64,000 nucleotides of DNA from Branchipolynoe longqiensis (GCA_030323885.1 JASIRB010000025.1:124001-188000), one strand, 5' to 3'. Positions 1 through 11,189 are shown, counted from the first letter of the stretch. A program made the numbers and translations. The notes: generated by a model from the sequence alone, not told the origin.

Positions 1-925
1 CTGATGACCGAACGCAGTAGTGTTCTTGCAATGCCATTTATTTCTAATGTAGATTGCAGTGAAATTATTTTACCCATACACATTTACTCATATATAATGA
101 GACTGTCTCAAAAGGTGCTAAGCAATATGGGACAAAACTTTCTGCATTGTAACGATCAAGCATTTGCTCAGGATAAACTGATTTGTTTTTTACATGGTGT
201 TTCATAATCCCAATACAATACATATTGAATTGAAGCAAATGTTGTTGTGTTTTCAGTATAACCATTTCTGCGCTGTTTTGTGTCAATCGTTACAATGGAC
301 AACAAATAAGAGTTATCACCTTTTGAGACAGGCTAATATGTGTATTCGCCACCTCGCCGCAGCTTCCGCTGGGTCGGCCGTAGCTGTGACCCGTCGTGCT
401 GGGTGGCTGCCTCCGTCCTTTGTGAGATACCACCAGCGGAAGTCGGAACTCCTATATAGTGAAAGGATTTAATTAATTCTGCACGCGACTTTTGTATCGG
501 AGGCCATTATGGTGATGACATATTACCGGACGGTATGCGTATATGAAGTCATGGTGACCATTGTAAATGCGCGGAGATAAAATCGCGCGGTGGCTGCTGG
601 GTAAGGGCAGCCGCAAGTAGTATATAAGAGAATGTCGGATTTGTGAGTGAAGTAGTATATATAATGTGGGAATGTTGGCGGGCGATCACACGAGTACAGT
701 TGTAATATGTCGGGACTCGGGCGTCAGAGCCCCAAGTATCACTACTCTCCCCAGGTGTGTTCTGACAACTGTCTGTCAGTTCCCACCTGGTTTCACTCTC
801 AACAATCTCATAAGGAAGAAAGGAAGACAAGTCACGCAAGCTTGACAGTGAATAAGTTGTGCTTTATTGGCATCAACTCCTGTTCACCTACTGGTGACCT
901 ATCACCCTCACTGCTTACCAACTGC
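1..925. other. Unclassified AT-rich DNA
   Basis: No recognisable gene or repeat family. Short open frames here have no domain or composition that supports coding. A TATA-like stretch near 620-665 lies upstream of nothing I can identify. Confidence 0.5.
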
Positions 926-1615
926 CCACACAGATCATTATGACTCTTGCTGGTATATATAAGAATCAGTGCCTACAGCCCATTGAACCTGAGTCCAATG
1001 GTTGTTGCACACAGCTCAGTGTCTTTGGAATAGCTGTTGATAGTTTGGGTGTAGAAAGTGGAGTCTCAGACAAGAGGGTGTGGAGTCCTGGAAAAGAGCG
1101 CCTAGAGTGGAGTCTGTTTGTCAGGTATAAGGAATGCAGGTGACGGGGCTCGCACAGCCAGCCAATCAGACACCCTCCACAGCCTGGGTGGGTGACACCC
1201 TAATAGGGGGTAGCTGTCACTCAACCCCCAGCTGCAGGTGGTGTCCATAATGAATGCAGTATGGCTGGGGGTGCTTGCCCATCAGCACCGTTGTAACAGG
1301 TAGTTGCAGAAAATTACAATAAACATATATTAAAAATGCCCTTTCCCTCCACTTGCATTCCTTCTGGTGCATAGAGGGGACATTTCACTAATCAGTAACC
1401 ATCTCTTAAGTATGAAGATCACATCACAATATCGGTCGCTATGTGTTATGACATTTTCCGCATAGGTGCTTATGTCACACAGCCGGTGGGGCACCCATTG
1501 ATTCTCTGTTACATAATCCTGGTCCCCACTCCATCGCAATAGTAATGCTCTTTGCCCATATATAAATCCGAACCGAAAATCTGTATACTTTTACACATTG
1601 TTGGGTGATGATACA
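926..1615 (+). repeat. Diverged dispersed repeat, copy 1
   Basis: This segment aligns by eye with 21650-22400 in the same orientation. Shared blocks include CAGCCAGCCAATCAGACA (near 1157 and 21919), GGGTGGGTG, GCTGCAGGTGGTG, and a final block with ATAATGCTCT..GCC..TATATAA followed by CCGAAAATC. The block order is the same, but identity looks low and indels are frequent. I see no terminal repeats or coding capacity, so the class is unknown. Confidence 0.6.
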
Positions 1616-2230
1616 TGTTCCGGGGGGTCGTTAAAAAAAGAAAAATAAAGATACATGACTCCATTAGTGACTGCTGTCTTTATGGAATGTTATTTTCGTT
1701 TTGGAAGATGGGAGGGGGACCTGAGGGGAGTTTCTATTCGAGGGATGTGCGAATTTCAGGGCGCATTTAGTTCTTTAGTTCATTGTACCGATATTTATTG
1801 CTTTAATCATATGTTATTAATTAGCAAAAGCACACATGGATATCATATGTGAAGTGTATATGTCTAAAGATATTATGAAAGTAACCCATTGTTACTTAGC
1901 TGTAAAGGGATAGTTAAACAAAAAAATGTTAATTAGATCCGCTGCCTATACGCGGTGATTCATGACACGGTGGTTGCTTTATGTGTTATTAGATTGATTA
2001 TCTTTGCAATAAGATATAATAATATTCCAATGACCTTAAAGGGTAACTTGCACCTCTTGATATTTTACTCAGAATATGAATTTTATACCATGGTATATTT
2101 TGGCATATTAGAAATATAGGAACACCGAGTATGAATAATCATAATTGCAATGGGACAAAATAATCCGACGCTTAAAATACTGAAAGTCAAGTTGTGGGTG
2201 TCACACTCATGACATACATGTACTATCTAA
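1616..2230. other. Unique AT-rich DNA
   Basis: I see no gene, repeat or regulatory signal that can be supported in this stretch. Confidence 0.4.
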
Positions 2231-2572
2231 CCAGACGGGATGGCTCAATAAGTTAGAGCATCCGTCTCCCGTGTTGGTAGATCGTGGGGTCGTGGGGTCG
2301 AACCCTGGTTGAGTCAAACCAATGACTTAAAAATTGATACTTGTTGTTTCCTAGCCTGGCGCTCAGCATTATTAGGATAGGGCAAGGACTGGTTGGCTCA
2401 GTGTCAGGATAACGTGACTGAGTGGGATATCAGGTCATGGTGCTGATGGCCTGGTGGCCTGGTCTTCCAGTGGGGCAGCACTATAAAGTCGCCATGAGTG
2501 CGCCCTGTCACAGGTCAGTACCCGTTCTGATATGACCTTAGATGTTGCTAGGACCTAAAACAACAACACACT
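2231..2572 (+). mobile_element. SINE-A (tRNA-derived), near full length
   Basis: This is the family's reference layout. A tRNA-Leu/Ser-like head begins CCAGACGGGATGGC and carries an A-box-like segment and a B-box-like GGGTCGAACCC. A conserved body follows, with landmarks TCCTAGCCTGG, GGATAGGGCAAGGACTGG and GGGGCAGCACTATAAAG. The 3' end is TGATATGACCTTAGATGTTGC plus an (AAC)n tail. Consensus length in the window is about 350 bp. It is non-coding, transcribed by Pol III in such families, and mobilised by a partner LINE. Confidence 0.85.
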
Positions 2573-2619
2573 CATCATGAGAGGGAGAGTGGGAGTTTCC
2601 AGGGTGCAACTTATCCTGT

Positions 2620-2768
2620 TACCCTGGCGGCCTCGTCGCCTAGTGGGGCAGCACTATAAAGTCGTCATGAGTGTGTACTGCCACAAGTCGGTACCCATCC
2701 TGATATGACCTTAGATGTTGTCAGGACGTAAAACTCCAAGAAACAAGCAAAACAAACAAATAAACATG
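2620..2768 (+). mobile_element. SINE-A 3' fragment
   Basis: A 5'-truncated copy starting in the body (GGCAGCACTATAAAGTCG) and ending in an A/C-rich tail. It lies just downstream of a near full-length copy in the same orientation. Confidence 0.8.
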
Positions 2769-3560
2769 AATTGCGACCCACGTTGTAGAGGCTAACAGAA
2801 TCAGCCCTAGCCACACACGTCCACATGGTTAGTCGAGGAGACCTAGTGATCGAAGGGAGAGCCACACAGAAGGGAGAGCCACACAGAAGGCAGCACGCAT
2901 ACTGACACCTACCGGTTTGGATATGCACTAATGGAAGTACTTACTCTGCACTACAGAGATTAAAATCTTTAAAAATGAGAGCATTCGCACAAGTACTTTA
3001 GTCTGGTTTATTCATAATCATATAAAATAGATATATTAAAATTCTAGTTATCTTATAGTAATAATATCTTGTATTCCTTAATTACATATTGGGTAGAGCT
3101 TAGAACAGTGTTTATATTCTAGAAATATCCACGATATTGCATTTAGAGCTAGGAGAACTAACCAACGACAATGCACGACAAGAAGTGCCACGCAGCGCTT
3201 TCATATAGAAATTTCCGAAATAATCATGGAGTGGCTAAGTGAAAAATATACACCATACTTAAACCGTGTCATGGCACACAACCCTTTCCCTCGTCAGAGG
3301 TGAGGGTTGTCCTCTGACATGCTTATCAGGCAATGGGCAGGCTTGTAAGCCCAGCGACGGTCGGGTTATGAAGAAGGGTGGTCCGTGGAGATTGGATCAA
3401 TATCCGGTAACCAGTTCGCTGTGGAGGGTTGAGGTATGGTTCAGCCAGAACATCACTGGGTCGGCCGTCTGAGGAGGGTGCACGGTTCAAACGGTGCTCT
3501 TGAGTCATCACAGGCGATTTACTCCATCTCCCACTGCAGCGCACCTGTAAAGGGCCGTGG
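2769..3560. other. Unique DNA
   Basis: No gene or repeat recognised. The short AGGGAGAGCCACACAGA duplication at 2863-2889 is the only internal structure seen. Confidence 0.4.
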
Positions 3561-3562
3561 TG

Positions 3563-4012
3563 GGTGGCATTCGGACCTGGGTGATTAGTAGCGAAGGGGT
3601 AGATGAATTAGGATTCGGCGGTGGCATTAATCGGTTGAGTGCAGACCTCGCATATGGAAGGTGGGGAATTTGGTTCCCGCTCCAGTCAAGCCAGTGACTT
3701 ATAAAATTGATACTTGCCGCTTCCTAGCCAGGCGCTTGGCATTAATAGGATAGGGCAAGGACGGGTTAGCTCCGTGTCATGATAATGGGACTGAGTGGGA
3801 TATTGAGTTGTGGTGCTGGCAAACTGATTTCCCGGTGGGGCAGCACTATAAAATCAGCATGAGTGTGCACTGTCACAAGTCGGTATCCATCCTGATATGA
3901 CCTGAGATGTTGCCAGCACATAAAACTCCAACAACCACCCAATCTTGATGTGTGGCATTCGGACCTGGATGATTAGTAGCAAAGGGGGTGGACGGCTTAG
4001 GATTCCGCTACT
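3563..4012 (+). repeat. SINE-A body flanked by a 60-bp direct repeat
   Basis: A SINE-A body and tail occupy about 3660-3945. The flanks 3567-3625 and 3953-4012 are diverged direct copies of each other (shared GTGGCATTCGGACCTGG and GATTAGTAGC). The repeat is too long for a target-site duplication. It could be a tandem duplication or part of a larger composite repeat. Confidence 0.55.
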
Positions 4013-4261
4013 GATCCTGAGCATGCACAATATTTTGGAACCTTGCATTAACCCATTCACAGCGCCATCTATCAGGCTAAAGATGAAATGGTGCCAGCAG
4101 TTTGTTTACTGAGCATTTACATCCTCGCAAAAATCAACAAGTTTCAATCATTTTTCCAGAGATAAATATATTAAATTAATTGGTATTATCTACCTTACTT
4201 TAATCTCAGTAATTTTTCTTTTAAATGGCTAACTCTTTAGATATATATATATTTGTTGGGG

Positions 4262-4478
4262 TACATTAGTTGTTTAAGCAGGGGAAATTTCAGTCGCAGG
4301 CGACTGGTCTTCCTCATTCCACTGCTCCTTGCCCTATCCTAATAATGCCGAGCGCCTGGCTAGGAAGGGACAAGTATCAATTTTTAAGTCATTGGTTTGA
4401 CTCGACCAGGATTCGAACCCACGATCTACCACACGGGAGACGGACGCTCTAACTCATTTGGCCATCCCGTCTGGTTTG
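4262..4478 (-). mobile_element. SINE-A variant with alternative 3' end (type 2)
   Basis: Read on the minus strand, it has the usual head and the first part of the SINE-A body. After GGATAGGGCAAGG it switches to a different 3' module containing AGTGGAATGAGGAAGACC and ending in TTAAACAACTAATGTACC. The same switch is seen at 19300-19512 and 19925-20108. Confidence 0.75.
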
Positions 4479-4737
4479 AAGTGCACAAATCCAAAACTCT
4501 GACACCATAGGCTTATGTAGTAACATATCCTATTAAATTGACTCAGTGTTCCCTTCTATGCTTAATAAGTGCATCAGTATCTACGTTTGACATGTGGAAT
4601 CAAATCTAGGTGCATGTTTTGGTTTTGAAAATATGATGCTTCATCGGACTATGCAGCTTTAATTCATAATGCAAGGCGTCTTTTGTGAGGCACACAGCGT
4701 ACTGGTGTTAAAGAGGGACTCATCGTGTCGGCTAGTT

Positions 4738-5046
4738 GCTTGGTTGGAGTTTTACATCCTGGCAAAATCTAAGGTCTTATCAGCACGGGTCCTGACTTGT
4801 GACAGTGCACACTCATAGCGACTTTATAGTATTGCCCCACTGGGAGACCAGGCCGCCGTCATCATGACCTGATATCCCACTCAGTCACATTATCCTGACA
4901 CTGAGCCAACCATTCCTCGCCTTATCCTAATAATGCTAAGCGCCTGGCTAGGAAGGCACAAGTATACAATTTTAAGTAATTGGTTTGACTCCCATGATCT
5001 ACCAAAACGGGAGAGAGTCGCTCAACTCATTCGGCTCATTGTGTGG
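4738..5046 (-). mobile_element. SINE-A copy
   Basis: Reverse-oriented copy with the standard 3' end (at 4742-4800), body and a degraded head ending near 5046. Part of the B-box region is missing. Confidence 0.8.
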
Positions 5047-5279
5047 TGGCCCATTGGTGGGGGTGGCTGCATCCTCCCTGATGTGGGTGTAGCCACATGC
5101 AGGTGGCACCCTTAATCAGGTTGGGGAAACACCTGGAATGAGCATCTGTTGATACAATCTGTATCGTTGATGTATTTCAGTATGTCAATTGCTATGCTTT
5201 ACTATGGGAAAATGTGTTATCACCTATATCCAGTGAACATTTTTCAACTGCCAATAAATATTTATATTACTAGAAAGAG

Positions 5280-5600
5280 ACACACCTGCTGCATCAATTA
5301 AGTGACTATCAGCCACATTTGGTGTTTCATTTAAGAGTAATTAAGGATTGAATTTACATTAAGACAGAAGGATTTTTATGAATTACACCTCATGTCATGG
5401 TGGTTTTGTTCAACTGGCAAATAATATTTATCTTATTAAAGAAACCATATGCTGGTTTTATATTTATGTGATCAGCGAGATGATCTGGTGATCGTGTTCT
5501 AGCAAAACACAAACACCGGGTCATTTCCCTGATCACATAAATATCAAATCTGCAAATGTTTTCTTTAATAATATCAATATTATTTTCCAGTAAAATTGAA
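5280..5600 (+). repeat. Repeat R with palindromic centre
   Basis: The first part (CACATTTGGTGTTTCATTTA and downstream) recurs at 9563-9790 and 11745-11960, and inverted at 6195-6325. Around 5410-5600 the sequence folds back on itself: an arm containing TTATATTTATGTGATCAG is followed by its complement ending near 5600. It looks like a foldback, MITE-like element of unknown superfamily. Confidence 0.6.
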
Positions 5601-6194
5601 ATGTTAAATTCCTTTTCGGGAAAGAAATGTCAACATCAGGACTGCATTCAAAGTACATACGTTTACCATAACAACTTGCAATACATTGATGGTTTTGGTG
5701 TAGGTCTTGAGAGGGGTGGTGGGGGGGGGTTAAAAATAAAAAAAATATAAAAGATAAATTTGAATAATACTTGCAAAAGTTTTTAAATAAAATAAAATAA
5801 ACCCTCACCTGCATAGTTGTGAAAACATTACAGCCCATCATAACGGGCAAAAACCACAGAGCCAGAGATAGGTTGGGGCTGAGAGGTTGCTTTTGAGTGA
5901 GGCCAGTGATTTCCCAATGTAGCTCATGGAAGCAGTGGGAACGGAGTGTGGACATCTGAGCACAGTGTGATGTGAGCACAGTGTGAGCACAGTGTGTGCA
6001 CAGTGTGTGCAGTGTGATGCTCCCGGCGATACAAGTGTACGGCCAAAGCGATGTCCATTGTCGAGATGCGTACAGTGAGACCCCGTAAAGAATCGATGCC
6101 CGGATTTCACAACCACCGACAACATGCCACCATTAACCCAGACACATTCCAGAGTGGCTATGGAATTGAGGGCCACCGGCTGAAGGCAAGTCAG
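5601..6194. other. Spacer with poly(G) and GTGAGCACA repeats
   Basis: Contains a G run at 5718-5730 and short GTGAGCACAGT iterations at 5970-6012. I see no supported gene. Confidence 0.4.
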
Positions 6195-6330
6195 TGACGC
6201 GTCATGATAATGAGGTGTAATATATAGAATACCTTCTGTTTTAATGTAAATTCAATCCTTAATTACTCTTAAATGAAACACCAAATGTGGCTGATAGTCA
6301 TTTAATTGGTGCAACATATTTAATTCCAGT
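6195..6330 (-). repeat. Repeat R, inverted copy
   Basis: Reverse complement of the repeat-R start at 5285. Together with the copy at 11745-11960 it bounds a large inverted-repeat structure enclosing DIRS copy 1. Confidence 0.65.
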
Positions 6331-6361
6331 GATAGATGCAATCATGTTCATCCAGCTGGTA

Positions 6362-6717
6362 CCAGACGGGTTGGTCGAATGAGTAGAGCATCAGTCTCCT
6401 GTTTTGGGAGATCGGGAGATCCGAATCCATAGGTTTGTGGGTTCGAATCCTGGTCGAGTCAAAGCAATGACTTAAAAATTGATACCTGCCGCTTCCTAGC
6501 CTGGCCTCTGGCATTATTAGGATAGGGCAAAGACTGCTTGGCTCCGTGTCAGGACAATGTGACTGAGTGGGATGTCAGGTCATGGTGCTGGCGGCCTGGT
6601 TTCCCAGCAGGGCAGCACTATAAAGTTTCCATGAGTGCACACTGTCACAAGTCAGTACCCGTCCTGATATGACCGTAAATGTTGCTAGGACATAAAACAA
6701 CAACAAACAACAAACAT
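6362..6717 (+). mobile_element. SINE-A, full length with 13-bp TSD
   Basis: Complete head, body and (AAC)n tail. It is flanked by identical direct repeats CATCCAGCTGGTA at 6349-6361 and 6718-6730, the expected target-site duplication of LINE-type retrotransposition. It inserted at the boundary of the inverted-repeat block U, whose undisrupted counterpart lies on the minus strand near 11568. Confidence 0.9.
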
Positions 6718-7112
6718 CATCCAGCTGGTAAGAGTCATCACCCCCCCCCCCCACACACACAGACCCCTGTACCCAATGACTGTGAGTGTGAGTGGGCACG
6801 TGTGTGTGGGGGTTAGGGGTGTATGGGGTGCTGCCTTTTTCCTTTCTCCCTCTCTCCCCTCCCCCCCCCCCCCCAACTTATTTGACCACTCTGTGTGATG
6901 GTGGTGGGGGGTGGGGGGGGGGGTACTGTAATCAGCTGCCTTGGCATCAGATTGAGAGTTGTTTCTACCCTTGACCTCAGCTTTGATGGTATCAATGTTT
7001 GCGTGTGTGTGCATTTGTTATGTACTCCTACTCTACGCCCACCCTCACACATACACAGCAGGAAGACAAGCAACACCAAAGAGGTTCTCAGTAAGGGGGG
7101 AGTTTGGGGGGG
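6718..7112 (+). repeat. Inverted-repeat block U, left arm
   Basis: Diverged inverted counterpart of 11190-11590. Matching landmarks are CATCCAGCTGGTAAGA, the C- and G-rich runs, and CTGCCTTGGC followed by GTTGTTTCTAC. Long C/G homopolymers (6738-6751, 6858-6874, 6904-6922) dominate the middle. Confidence 0.6.
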
Positions 7113-7119
7113 GGCCTCT

Positions 7120-7201
7120 GGTTGGGTTTGATTGATTGATTGATTGGTGGTTGCTTTACGCGCTGTCGGCAGCATAGGCCATATTCACGGCGAACATTTT
7201 T
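7120..7201 (+). repeat. Dispersed repeat F fragment with (ATTG)n
   Basis: The (TTGA)n run plus GGTGGTTGCTTTACG, GTCGGCAGCATAGGCC and ATTCACGG matches the reverse complement of 57640-57716. It resembles the 3' end of a SINE or LINE, but the class cannot be fixed from two fragments. Confidence 0.6.
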
Positions 7202-7261
7202 TTTTTTCAAATGAAATTATGTAGACAGTCCTCTGCTTGGGAGTGGTGTTATTGTGATTAC

Positions 7262-7462
7262 AGGGGCCACATAGACACATATGTACATACAAGCACACAT
7301 GTATGCATACATCCATGTATGCATGCATCCGTACCTTTATCCATGCATATGTATATACAATTATGCATACACATATACATATATAAATATATAGTATAAT
7401 ATGCCTCGTGAATGTATAACAAGGCCTGGGATATCCACTGATTTGCATGTTTACTCTATGTA

Positions 7463-7508
<46 letters not shown>
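7262..7508. repeat. (CATA)n-like and (TA)n microsatellites
   Basis: Imperfect CATA/TGCA tetranucleotides fill 7270-7395, and a (TA)n run at 7466-7508 directly abuts the left end of DIRS copy 1. Confidence 0.9.
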
Positions 7509-7512
<4 letters not shown>

Positions 7513-9276
7513 ACCTCGGTAAACAGCCTCAGGCTAGCCTCAGGCTAGGGAGAGGTAAGCACGTCCGGTACCAGCAATTAGCATATACAACTCACGACTG
7601 GATAACGTGTCGTTGGGTTGCTCCGGCAAAATTAGTCTACATACAAGCAAATACGCAGTAAGTATAATAAAAACTGTGGTTAGCTTAATTATGATGCATT
7701 AGAGCATCAATATGGAAAGTTTAGACTTTCGTTGGTCCAATTTGGACGAGTTATTTGGTTATAAACAACCAAGGATAGAACACTCGAGTGGGTTTCGCGA
7801 AGGAACCAAACCGGTCATTAGCGGTTATGTCAACACCCGGGTCACCGTGTGACTATGGGTAGAGATGTGGGTTTCGCCCTATCTCATGTGGAAATTCTCT
7901 CGTACTCTAATAGAGAGTAATGTTGGAGATGCTCCTGGGTTTCTTTTATAGACTCCCCTAGACAAAACTTTTTCAGGCGTTTCTCCGAGTTTCGTAGCAT
8001 TTTCTCCAACTTGTTGACGTAGTAGTCACAGGTGGGAGAAGTGTGCGGAACAGAGGGATGGGCGGGCCGATACACTGGTCCCGACCCCCGCGTAAGGTTT
8101 GGGCTTGACCCACAACCCACGCACAAATTTAGCTTATTACGCCTGTGTTATAACGGTATAAACACGTTCTTTAACACCAATAGATGTCCAAATGAGTTTG
8201 AAACAACCATATTGTGACATATATATATACCGGGACTGATCAAAAATGTTTGTTTCAGTTCCCGATGGCCACGAACTCGTGGTTAGATATAAAACAGTTA
8301 GGTTTTAAGGTCGCGGTCCTGTTATTGTTAGTAACCGGACACAGAGGACAGACGATTGTTGCTTTATCCTTAACTGGATTAGAAATAGACAAGCAACAAG
8401 CTACGTTTGATTTAGAAAAATTGCTTAAATCGAACACGTTAGGTGACCCTTTATCAACGGTTCACTTAGACTGTTTTCCGAATGATCGGAAATTATGTGT
8501 TGTGTCGGCCATACGGGCTTATATATACAAGACAAAGGATTTACGTGCATCACAACAACTATTAGTGAGCTTTATAAAGCCACATAAGGCGATTTCACGA
8601 GACACACTTGCCAGGTGGACAATTAAGGTGTTGAAATTGGCTGGAGTGGATACGAGTAAATACTCTTCCCACTCAACTAGAGGAGCCATGGTCTCCAAGG
8701 CACGGGTGCTTGGTATTTCTGTGAAAAGAATACTAGCGCATGCAGGCTGGAAGACGGCTAAGTCGTTTGCAAAACATTATAATAAACGACTAGAAAAGCC
8801 TACCGGCGTTGCAAAGCGTCTTCTCGCCAACTAACAAGAATAGGTGAGAACAAAAATTTAGAATGTTATAATAATAAGAAAGAATGATATTAAGGATAAA
8901 AATGAATTATGTAAAGGTCTCCCTAGCCTGAGGCTAGCCTGAGGCTGTTTACCGAGGTAAAATAGTATAGTTATACGAGTCTTACCTTGGTACAGATGAT
9001 GGATAACTGTTGTTTTACCGAGGTATAAGCCTCGGATAGATGTGGGCTAGGGCCCTCCCGCCACACCCTGCCACATCTATTCCGTTGGTGTACCTTTTCG
9101 GTAAAGTGATAGTATCCATTGTTTGAAAGTCATTTTTATCCTCAATAAGTAGGTTAAGATTGCTGGTACCGGACGTGCTTACCTCTCCCTAGCCCACATC
9201 TATCCGAGGCTTATACCTCGGTAAAACAACAGTTATCCATCATCTGTACCAAGGTAAGACTCGTATAACTATACTA
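7509..9276 (+). mobile_element. DIRS retrotransposon copy 1, internally deleted
   Basis: Left end A (7509-7551, starting TTTTACCTCGG) is perfectly inverted at 8919-8961. Right end B' (about 9187-9276) is perfectly inverted at 8962-9051. Together 8919-9051 form the internal complementary region typical of DIRS elements. A further inverted repeat of about 32 bp (7546-7578 vs 9159-9190) joins the two ends. Relative to copy 3, about 3.65 kb is missing, from just after the gag start to mid recombinase. Both flanks are TA-rich. The 5' 750 bp is about 99% identical to copy 2, so the two are recent relatives. Confidence 0.92.
8265..8834 (+). CDS. Tyrosine recombinase catalytic domain fused to gag start codon
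   Basis: A 189-codon ORF if counted from the ATG used by gag in the other copies; an upstream in-frame ATG at 8214 would add 17 residues. Only the first residues (MAT) come from gag; the rest is the C-terminal half of the DIRS recombinase. Counting from 8265, all active-site positions are present: R27 in TGHRG, H136 and R139 in the HSTR motif, H159 in HAGW, and nucleophile Y172 in KHYNK. DIRS recombinases join a circular cDNA to the target without a DDE integrase. The N-terminal core-binding half is lost, so activity is uncertain. The deletion left the frame open, and the codons match copy 3 closely. Confidence 0.8.
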   Translation: MATNSWLDIKQLGFKVAVLLLLVTGHRGQTIVALSLTGLEIDKQQATFDLEKLLKSNTLGDPLSTVHLDCFPNDRKLCVVSAIRAYIYKTKDLRASQQLLVSFIKPHKAISRDTLARWTIKVLKLAGVDTSKYSSHSTRGAMVSKARVLGISVKRILAHAGWKTAKSFAKHYNKRLEKPTGVAKRLLAN

Positions 9277-9344
9277 TATATATATAAATATAGATAGGTT
9301 TAGTTATATATAGATATAGTTATATATAGATATAGATATAGTTA
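9277..9344. repeat. TA/TATAGA-rich flank of DIRS copy 1
   Basis: Imperfect TATATAGATATAG iterations follow the right end of DIRS copy 1. They resemble a degenerated part of the microsatellite seen at its left end. Confidence 0.75.
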
Positions 9345-9442
9345 TTGTGCCGGGCATGGTGGCCTAATCGGTAGAACAGGAGCCTCATGTGCGGAAGGTT
9401 GGGAGTTTGGATGTAATACAACAACCAACAACAACACCAGCT
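9345..9442 (+). mobile_element. SINE-A relative: head joined directly to tail
   Basis: A tRNA-like head of the second type (GGTGGCCTAATCGGTAGA) is followed at once by an ACAACAACCAACAACAAC tail. The body is missing, either a short variant or a deletion product. Confidence 0.6.
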
Positions 9443-9562
9443 ATTCCATATATATACATCTGTCTCTGCATATGTAAGAATTATTATAACAGTTACTGCA
9501 TATATATGTATATGTCTCTGCATACATGAGAATTATTATATTTATATATCACCAAATATGTT

Positions 9563-9790
9563 GCACCAATTAAATGACTATCAGCCACATTTGGTGTTTC
9601 ATTTAAGAGTAATCAAGGATTGAATTTACATTAAAAGAGAAGGAATTGTATATATTGCGCCTCATATCATGGTGGTATTGTTAAGCTGGCAGATAATATT
9701 TATATTATTAAATAAAACATTTGCAGATTGTATATGTATGTTATCAGGGAAGTGATTTGGTGTTTTTGTTCTAACAAAATATCCCTTAAT
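9563..9790 (+). repeat. Repeat R copy
   Basis: Direct copy of the unit at 5280, containing ATGACTATCAGCCACATTTG and the ATCATGGTGGTATTGTTAA segment. Confidence 0.65.
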
Positions 9791-9842
9791 TATCGTAATT
9801 GCTGCCACATGACATTGGGTGAGAATGCAGAATGAGTGTGTG

Positions 9843-10146
9843 TGCAGTGTGTCTGTATCCCCCTGACTGAACCCCTGGTCAGGCCTCCCACACGCAAGCA
9901 GATGCTCCTCCACCCCCCCCCCCCCCACCACCCACCCCCTCCCACCCACCCACCCACCACACACACAGTGGATAGAGTGGGGTGCACTGGTGAGCAATAG
10001 AGGGGACGCTGCTGCTTGCAAACAGGGGTGGGTGGGTGTTACCATGGTTACTAATTATGACAGGGTGTGTGTGACCAAAGTTAGCACAGGATAAGGGAGT
10101 TGGTGAAAAACACACATGTAGGAAGTGGCATTTTATTTAATTACAA
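9843..10146 (-). repeat. Inverted-repeat block V, left arm
   Basis: Reverse complement of 10908-11170. Landmarks include GGAAGTGGCATTTTATTTAA, AGTTGGTGAA, the TTACTAATTATGACAGG segment and CTGACTGAACCCCTGG. A poly(C) run lies at 9915-9926. Arms of roughly 260-300 bp are separated by about 760 bp. Confidence 0.75.
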
Positions 10147-10174
10147 TGGATAGATGTATAGATGTATAGATGTA

Positions 10175-10325
10175 TGTATACAGTAAAACCTCTCTAAATC
10201 GACAGACCATGTGACCTATTTTAAATGGTTCATTTAGAGAGATTTGTCAAACTGCACATTAATCCTATATAAAATATGACTACGGTAATTTAATCGAGGT
10301 AAGCTCTCCAACCTGCACATCACCC
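10175..10325 (+). repeat. Possible pogo/Tigger-like element fragment
   Basis: CAGTAAAACCTCTCTAAATC resembles terminal repeats of pogo/Tigger-type Tc1-mariner elements. The block AGGTAAGCTCTCCAACCTG near its end recurs at 46158-46178. No transposase is visible, and I could not define both ends. Confidence 0.35.
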
Positions 10326-10359
10326 ACAATGGCTGGTTCTGGGAGTGAGCGAATCAGAT

Positions 10360-10907
10360 AAATGCATACACATGCATACATACTCACACATCTACACACA
10401 TACATACATGCATACATATATACACACGTCTATATTTATCTATATCTATGTATTTTCGCGCTTAGCTTGTGTTTACATTTTAGCCTGGTAGGAGGGTGTG
10501 TGTGGAGGGTCAAAGCACTGCACATCACCAGGAATACGCGTGATGGCCCACAGCTGACACACAGTCAGTAAGAGCAGTGTGTGTGTGGGACAGGGGGGGG
10601 GGTAGAGGGGGTAAGGGTTGTCCAAAACGGGCCTTACTACTTCCTGCAGTGCAATAACTATATATATTTATATATCCATATATATATACGATTGGAACAT
10701 GGCATGCACCACCTGGTGCTCATCTTTTTACCCTCATTTATAATTGTTTAAATATTTTTAGTTATTACATATGTATGTATGCATGTATATGTATGTATGC
10801 ATATATGTATGTAGATGTACGTATGCATGTACTATGTATGCATGTATCATGTATGTATGTAGGCATGCATGGATGTACACCCCAACCCCATCACTCACCA
10901 CCAAATT
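10360..10907. repeat. Microsatellite-rich spacer
   Basis: Imperfect CATA (10360-10440) and ATGT (10760-10870) tetranucleotides, with a G run at 10592-10601. A 45-bp block near 10325-10370 recurs at 12002-12045. I see no gene. Confidence 0.7.
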
Positions 10908-11170
10908 GTCCTAACAAATATTGTAATTAAATAAAATACCACTTCCTAGATGTGTGTTCTTCACCAACTCTCTGTTGCTAACTTTGATCACTCACATCCT
11001 GTCTTAATTAGTAACCATGTTTGCACCCACCCAACCCTGTTTGCAAGCAGCAGGGCCCTCCTCTGTTCCTCACACTGTCCACTGTGTGTTTGTGTGTGGA
11101 GCGGGGGGGGGGTGATGGGGGGGCATCTGCTGGGTGCGGGAGGTCTCAGCAGGGGTTCAGTCAGACTATT
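10908..11170 (+). repeat. Inverted-repeat block V, right arm
   Basis: Partner of 9843-10146. It runs directly into the U arm at 11190, so V and U are adjacent modules of one complex repeat. Confidence 0.75.
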
Positions 11171-11189
11171 TAATTATATATGTGTATGT

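Noticed and set aside
2231..2310. tRNA gene
   Set aside because: A- and B-box-like segments are the head of SINE-A; the acceptor stem does not pair and the same head recurs many times with SINE bodies. The same applies to tRNA-Gln-like heads at 31.7 and 37.3 kb.
7262..7400. CRISPR-like or other prokaryotic array
   Set aside because: These are eukaryotic tetranucleotide microsatellites; no repeat-spacer pattern exists anywhere in the window.
8265..8280. Spliced retrocopy as origin of the gag-recombinase fusion
   Set aside because: The bases at the deletion edges in copy 3 are not GT..AG, so a genomic or reverse-transcription deletion fits better than splicing.
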